Shown here: positions 58,020 to 64,000 of the stretch, in pieces
How positions within the stretch are numbered: position 1 is the first letter of the stretch
How the letters are laid out: each line of letters starts with the position of its first letter
From: Eledone cirrhosa
Taxonomy: Eukaryota > Mollusca > Cephalopoda > Octopoda > Eledonidae
Reading direction: 5' to 3'
Length of the DNA stretch: 64,000 nucleotides
Assembly: GCA_964016885.1 (NCBI GenBank)
Contig: OZ024743.1
Location: 16,807,972 to 16,871,971 of the forward strand
Position numbers and translations under genes: made by a program
Notes under the pieces: model-generated
Seen by the model: the letters and a program-made list of their open reading frames with translations, nothing else
Told to the model about the DNA's origin: nothing
Databases searched by the model: none

Positions 58020-61000
58020 ATTCAGGGCGTATCGGAGGGTTCTTGCTGTTCCCAGCAAGCATGCCCTTTGAAGTGTTCCAAAAAGCGGGGCTGGACTAAC
58101 TTTCTTTAACGATCCTTGGAAACTGTTTGAGATAGTACCGAGTGCGCCTATGACAATCGGGACGACTCTGACTTTATAGCAGTTCCAAATCCTTTTTACC
58201 TCCCTGGTATCGGTTAATTTTCTCTCTCTCCTTTTCTTGCAATATCATGTCAAATGGGCAGGCTACATCTACAATCAGGCACGATCATTTTTCCTTGTCC
58301 AAAACCACCAGGTCAGTCCTATTGTGTTCCAGTTTCTTATCCGTCTGTATCCTAAAATTCCATAGCACCTTCACCTGATCGTTTTCTATCACCGACTCTG
58401 GCTTATGCTCATACCACTTTTCAGAATGTGGTAAATTGTTTACTTTGCATAGGTGCCAGTGGATCATCCTTCCCATCACATCCTGCCCATCACATCCTGC
58501 CCATCACAGCCTTTATAGTACGTCTGGGCTAGGTGTTTACACTCGGATACAATGTGAGCCACAGTTTGCTCTCTCTCTCCACAGATCCTACACAGTGGGC
58601 TAGCTACCCTTCTCCTTGTAAATATGGCGTTTCACCCACTTCGTTTTGAGTGCCTGCTCTTGCGCAGCCATTAGCATTCCTTCGGTAGCCTTTTTAAGGT
58701 CTCCTCTTTTTAACCAGTTCCATGTCTGTGGATCTCTAAATTCAGTTTTCTCAAAGAAGGTACTAAGAAAGGATTTTTCATGAAGGTTGCTCTTCCTCCT
58801 TGTGGTTATTTCCTCCTTGGACATCCCCTGGTCAGTAAAATTCTGAGCATTGGCTCCTTACTGTCGGTCACGTATTTGTGCAGGTTGTTTTTTCTCCATC
58901 TGAACACAATCCTCTATGCTGATAAGACCTCTTCCACCTTCAGATCTCTTTAAGTAGAGTCTATCGACATCACTTCTCTTGTGGGACACGTTATAGATAG
59001 TCAATAGCTTCCTTGTCTTCCTATCTATTTCTTTTTGTTCAGCAACATTCCATTTCAGAATTCCCACACTGTACCTAATAATAGACACAGCTCGGGAATT
59101 CACTGCACTTATGACATTCCTACTATTTAGACGTGATTTTAATACGCTCCTTACTCTCCTAATGTGCTCAGATATTATCAATTCCTTCATTTTTTTATGC
59201 TTGATGTCATCTGCCTCCAGAACACCTAAATATTTGAATCGTTCTTCAGTGTCAATTTCCTTTATCATCTCATCTGTCGATAACAGGATTCCGTTGCTTC
59301 TGCTCAAATTACCCACTCTTCATCACTAGGACTCCACACTTACTAATACCAAATTGCATACATATATCACTGCTGAAAATACGGACAGTGTCAACAAGTA
59401 CATGCAACTCCTTCTCACTCTTCCCAAAGGAAGAGGAGGTGATTGAGGGTAAGCTCTCCTTTTCCCAACATGTATCCTGCTCTCACTTTTCGCAATATAA
59501 TGGTCAGGGGTATCAGGGCAAAGACAAACAACAGAGGGGACACACTATCTCCCTGGAAGACACCTCGCTTGATTTTCACGCCTCCCAAGGTTTCTCCACC
59601 CGATGTTAATTCTGTTTCCCAGGACTTCATACTTTTGCTCAACAACTGTCTGATGTTATCCCCCACCTTGAATATATCTACGCTTTTGGTTATCCAAGAA
59701 TGAGGTACCAAGTCGAATGCCTTTTTGTAGTCTATCCATCCCATGGCAAGACCAGTGTGTCTCCTCTTGCAATTCCTCATTACCATCTTATCAATAAGTA
59801 GCTGGTCTTTTGTACCACTGGACTTCTTTCGGCATCCTTTCTGTTCGCCCGGTAACAAGTTGTTTGTGTGGAGATGATGGTAGATTTCCTCATACACACT
59901 GCTTGTTAACAGTTTCCACATTACGGACAGACATGTGATAGGTCTATAGTTGGAAACATTCATTACCCTTGATTCGGTCTTTCATTACCCAGGACTCTGG
60001 TAATCTTTGTCAACCACTCTGGTACCTCACCCGACATCAAGCATTCATTTAACATGTCGTCAGTTTCGGGTGGAGGGATGTATTTTTTTTAATCCAACGC
60101 CCTGCACACTATCTGGGCCTGGTGATTTCCAGTTGGTTAGTTTTCTGGTCTGCCCTTTAAGAGTTTCAACTGTGATTATTAAATCAGTTTGTTGGTGTGC
60201 TTGTTCATTAATCTCCTTTTGTACTGTCTCAATCCACACTGCCTGATCATTATGTTCAACATCCTGCTCCCATATTCCTCTCCAGAATGTCTTAGTCAGT
60301 TCCGCCTCAGGGATCAAGTCGTTGCCTCTTTCTTTCCCTTTAAGCTGCTCAAACAACATCTTCTGGTTGTTGTCAAACATGCGGTTCTGTCTATACTGAC
60401 TGACTCTGCTCTCATACCGCTTAATCTTTGCACTCTTTGCTACGATGCGTTGCTTCAGTACCTCTATGATAATATTTAGCTTTTTCCTCCTGGATTTGTA
60501 CTTTATTTCCAGTCTATTTTTAGTGTCTATGTTTTGTTACGTCCCATTCAGTAGCGATTCAAGCTTTCCAATGTCATTTCTCATTTCCCTGATTTGACCA
60601 TTCAGTCGTTTCTTCCACCAAGGTTCTGATCTTTCTTGTTTTTGTTTCCTCTCGTTTTTATGCCAAGTAATTTGCTCACCGCATTTGCTGTTGCTTTGAG
60701 GATATTGTTGCATTGGTGAAGGTTCCTCACCTGAAGGTATGGGATGACTTTGGTTACCTTAGCTGTTGTTTCTTTTAACTTTTTCCTGTCTAAAAATGTT
60801 AGGTTCATAGGTTTCCCACTATCATTGTTCATTTCATCTACCACTAAATTTAGGATATCAACCAAATCTTTTCCTAGCCCGTCAGCATTCATTTCCTCAA
60901 TGGCCGCATCTTTGTTCGAGATGTCATCTATGTCAGCATTCAGATCATTGTCTGCTTCGGATGATTCCTCCGATCTCTAAAGGGCTTCACATTCATTTCC

Positions 61001-61350
61001 CACTGGCTCGTTTACCACTCTCCATTTCCAACCTAATCTCTCTGCTCAGTTCCTCCAGTTCCAACTCGCTTATCCACCCATTAGACCTTATTACCCGAGC
61101 TTGCCCGGCCGATTTTTGTTCATCTAATTTAAATAGACCAATCTCGTTCCAGGTGTTATGCATCAGTTTCCCATAGGCTTTTTTCCTTGGGGCTACTCTT
61201 CAGGTAACATTGCATAACAGTTCTATTCAATTCTTTCGTCCAGTTGGTTCTTGTCCCTTTCCTTCTACTTATTCCTCCAACACCAGCAGTATTTTTATGA
61301 CAGCCAGATCCCTGCTGCTGGGCCAGGGAGCATTTTCTACGTGAGAGTCT
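58020..61350 (-). pseudogene. R4-like RT-endonuclease, heavily decayed (A3)
   Basis: Surviving blocks in order on the minus strand are the Myb-like region near 61250-61000, the linker (60892-60602), KSPGPDSVQGVGLK (60380-60060), RT with NYRPITCLSVMWKLL, GWIDYKKAFD and FQGDSVSPLLF (59963-59415), thumb (59316-58858), zinc-knuckle region (58824-58600) and the nuclease RTDLVVLDKEK region (58479-58285). Many frameshifts and small deletions separate them; no function is possible. Confidence 0.85.
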
Positions 61351-61835
61351 GTCAAATCACGTTCCAGTCTTCCCTTCACCGTTATTCGAAATGTTTAGGT
61401 TCGACATTTAAACACTCATATCGAGGATTGGTGAATGTATGGTTACATAACCACCGGTTATTTCGTCAACCCCAGTGATTTCATCAACCCCGGAGATTTT
61501 AACGTGGCACCATCATGCTGTAGACGAACATAAATAAACAAATAAATAAAACTTGAAAAAATAAACAAATGTTTCATTGTAATGTTTGAATGTCTGACTT
61601 AGTTTTTTTTGTTTCTTTGTTTTTTTCCTTTGCGTTTTTCGCTTTACAAGGCCAGTAACATCGGTTACTAATGTTGTTCTTGCTGCTGCAGCTAAGGGTA
61701 GTAGGGGTTGTTGTGTTAAAAACTTATGAAATGTGTGATTGTTGTTGCGTTTGCTTCTGTCTGTCTTCTGTTCTATGATTTTTCGACTTGTTGCTTATCA
61801 TTATAATTATTATTATTTTTTTTTATCCTTTCCTC

Positions 61836-61925
61836 ATTACGTGGCCGACAAAACAAAGCACCAGCATCACACCGGGACAATTGCTGGCCCCGGCCAAAAG
61901 CAGAAACAATTATTATTATTATACT
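61836..61925 (+). mobile_element. SINE 3'-part fragment inside R4-like A3
   Basis: GGCCGACAAAACAAAGCACC followed by GACAATTGCTGGCC and AAAAGCAGAAACAATTATTA matches the tail half of the SINE at 54507-54688 with about 20 percent difference. The tRNA-like half is missing. Confidence 0.6.
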
Positions 61926-62517
61926 ATAGTTTAGATTTGACATCGTTTAAACTAAACATTTTGAGAGCGTTTAGAGATACAACATCATTATTTTGGTGTT
62001 GTTGTTGTTGTTGTTAGCTGTTTGACCGAGTCACTAACCCAGTCTATTTATATCTGTTGATACCTTCTTCGCTTCTTTTCACGTGTAGCGGCGCTACCAC
62101 CATCCCTCTCTTAAGTAGTGAGGGAATAGTGGTGGTAGCGATGATGCAATGGTGGCGGTGGTGATGGGACAGGAGTACTATAGGGATGGTGCTGGTTTGT
62201 ATTTGGCTAAAAATTTTGTGGTAGTGGTGATGGTGATGGTGGCGGCGGCGGTGTTGTTGTTGGTGGTGAAGTTATTTGGCTGTTGTTTTCTAGCCGTTTT
62301 CGTTTCTGACCATAACATTTCTAGTACAATATTAAATATTAAATATTGGAGCCCTATGCCATAATGTGATGCGTTGCCACTTCCTGATAGTTAGGCTGAT
62401 GTATTATGTTCCATTTGTAATAAGAATTATTCTATCAAAATTGTTTTGAATATGTAAAAAATCAAAAATTTATGGAGCGATTCCATAACACTCTATCAAT
62501 CATGTGCGTATCTTCCC

Positions 62518-62562
<45 letters not shown>

Positions 62563-62587
62563 TATTATTATTATTATTATTACTATT
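62518..62587. repeat. (ATT)n microsatellite
   Basis: About 23 ATT units with two ACT interruptions between the 5' ends of R4-like A3 (-) and Tx1-like copy 5 (+), a head-to-head junction. Confidence 0.95.
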
Positions 62588-64000
62588 GAATGCCATGGTT
62601 GACGGAGGCTCGCCTCTGTAAGGTGTAGTACATTTTAACAGCTATAACAATTGTAAATTGTTTAAAACTTTAACCAACTTGTAGACAAAAACACCCTCCT
62701 CCTCGTGAGAGGGGACTTTCTGCCCGTTATTTGGCCCTTAGGGATTAAATAACCGCTTATTGGGGTGTTGTGCCCACTATTTATTTTAAATTAAAAAAAA
62801 CATGGCTACAAAAAATAATTTTCACAAGTCACTCCCACTCATTCCGTCTTCTTCTTCCTCAATCGTGACTACACCAGAGAGAAGATTGTCTCTCTCCCTC
62901 CTTTCTCTAAATGTGTCTCTCTCCCTCCCTTCTCTAAATGTGTCTCTCTCCCACCCTTCTCTTTCGCAAGCGACGCCAGTAAAGAAAAATAGTTTCCAAA
63001 ATCACGCGCAAAACGTGGAACATTTCTTCACGACGACGACAACGACGGAAAAGGAGTGCGGTAAATACGAAAAACCAATTTCATTCGTCTGACGTCATGA
63101 ATAATAGCAGTAGCAGCCGTAATAACAACAGCAGCAGCAGCAACAGTGACAAGGAAAACAACAGTAGCAGCCGCAACAGCATCAGCAGCAGCATAAACGA
63201 CAGCAGCATTAGCAGCAATAGCAATAATAACAGCAGCAGCAGCAACAACAACAACAACAACCACAGCAACAGCGGCAGCGGCAGTCGTAGTACCTGCAGC
63301 AACAACAAAAGTAACGGCAGCTCCGATGAGGACAACAACAACAACAAAGAAAAAACAATCTCGTTTGTAGGTATCGCAAAAACCTGGAAACAATCCTCAT
63401 AACAAATGCGGAATTACAAGAAGCAATGAAGAGGGTGACGAAAACCGGACACCGAGCAATCTGCAAGGCAGCCGAAAAATGTTTTCGAAACCCAACAGCA
63501 CTGTACAGTCACGTACCGTACAGTAAGCACAAAATCCCGTAGGGTTGAAGGGCCACAGAGGCTCAAATACAAAAAGCCTTAGGGTCTGTGTGGCAGCGGA
63601 AAACGCACATCACCCGAGTTAAGAAATATGCCATCGTGGATGTACTTTTTGCCACACTCCAGGAGGCAAAGGCTCAATCCTTAGTGACCCTAAGGAGCGA
63701 GGAAATGGTGTTGGTGCCCTCCTACTGCGGACAGAAAATTGTGAGGGTCAAACTGACCCACGTCCCCCCGGGATGGCCCCTACTTGGCTGGCCGCGTCTG
63801 TCATCGTTGGAATCGAAGACAAAACAACTGTACGGCAAGTACAGAAAAAAGTACGAGAAGATTGAGTCGGCACCTCCATTGATATGTAAATCGAAACCAA
63901 CCAGGAGTGCATCGAAGCTATCCCGGATGCGATAGACTTCGATAACGGCACTCAACTCCCCATAAGTGTGGAGCGCAAACGCCCGAAATGCTTTCGTTGT
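62588..64000 (+). mobile_element. Tx1-like LINE, copy 5, 5' portion, cut by the window end
   Basis: Starts GAATGCCATGGTTGACGGAG after (ATT)n. The 5' UTR hairpin at 62726-62753 has a mutated loop. Continues into ORF1 and runs off the window within the zinc knuckle. Confidence 0.9.
62802..64000 (+). pseudogene. Tx1-like ORF1, partial and frameshifted (copy 5)
   Basis: ATG at 62802 (MATKNNFHKSLPLIPSS). There is a duplicated Leu/Ser block (LSLNVSLSLPSLNVSLSHPS) not seen in other copies and a stop at 63090 just before the Ser/Asn tract. The tract (63097-63350) is coded by AAC/AGC triplets in another frame. Then comes KTHITRVKKYAIVDVLFAT (from 63588) and a six-C run at 63764-63769, one shorter than the frame-keeping length. 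At the window edge the sequence reaches KCFRC of the zinc knuckle. Confidence 0.8.

Larger units (their letters stand above)
57937..62517 (-). mobile_element. R4-like LINE, family A, full-length old copy A3
   Basis: The minus strand carries the complete family A structure. The 5' leader (62517 to about 61410) is matched by blocks such as GGCTGTTGTT near 62278 and the end TGTGCGTATCTTCCC. The decayed protein frame follows, and then the 3' UTR. It is the only full-length A copy that keeps the base lost in A1 and A2 (TTACCGGGCGAACAG near 59848), so it shows the intact reading frame at that point. Interrupted by a SINE fragment. Confidence 0.85.

Noticed and set aside
63028..63393. Val/Ala/Leu-rich minus-strand frame
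   Set aside because: Antisense of the Ser/Asn triplet-repeat tract of ORF1.

Overview
The window looks like a cephalopod, most probably octopus, chromosome. The main clue is a tRNA-derived SINE (complete at 13599-13785 and 54507-54688, partial at 61836-61925) whose B box and tail resemble the SINEs I know from octopus genomes. Abundant (TA)n microsatellites, several Penelope-like elements (PLEs) and an extreme density of LINEs fit the same picture. The species call is inference. I found no convincing host protein-coding gene, tRNA or rRNA gene: every recognisable coding sequence belongs to a retroelement.

Layout. (1) 1-4733: (TA)n arrays carrying long near-perfect palindromes, a 380-440 bp tandem repeat and a decayed reverse-transcriptase fragment. 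Two of the palindromes contain hammerhead ribozyme folds (350-403; 4178-4228, and 4113-4163 on the other strand). (2) 4734-8832: a PLE with a GIY-YIG endonuclease domain arranged as two head-to-head arms of about 1.8 kb around a 460 bp core. (3) 8833-17072: microsatellites, copies of a palindromic repeat family, a second PLE fragment with a hammerhead-like motif beyond its 3' end, a SINE with a perfect 17 bp target-site duplication, and AT-rich sequence without recognisable genes. (4) 17073-50408: about 33 kb of back-to-back LINEs separated only by (AAT)n microsatellites: one Tx1-like element (-), three 5'-truncated or broken R4-like elements (+), two near-identical R4-like copies (+), then two more Tx1-like elements (-). 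(5) 50409-55660: mostly anonymous sequence, with a LINE C-terminal fragment, a third PLE fragment with a decayed hammerhead, a SINE and another palindromic repeat. (6) 55670-64000: a second LINE cluster in which every strand is reversed: Tx1-like (+), R4-like (-), R4-like (-), Tx1-like (+, running off the window).

How the parts relate. The two LINE lineages use unrelated endonucleases: Tx1-like has an N-terminal AP-endonuclease-type domain, R4-like a C-terminal restriction-like PD...D domain. Yet both sit in the same trinucleotide microsatellite and always in opposite orientation: the Tx1-like sense strand carries (ATT)n and the R4-like sense strand carries (AAT)n, in all 12 element copies seen. 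Each insertion leaves a microsatellite on both sides and so a landing site for the next. Only one large reading frame is fully open: the 1139-residue Tx1-like ORF2 at 38481-41900 (-).

The points most worth a second look are the orientation-locked shared target, the hammerheads inside palindromes (one on both strands), and the pair of R4-like copies that are nearly identical in their coding part but clearly diverged in their 5' leaders.
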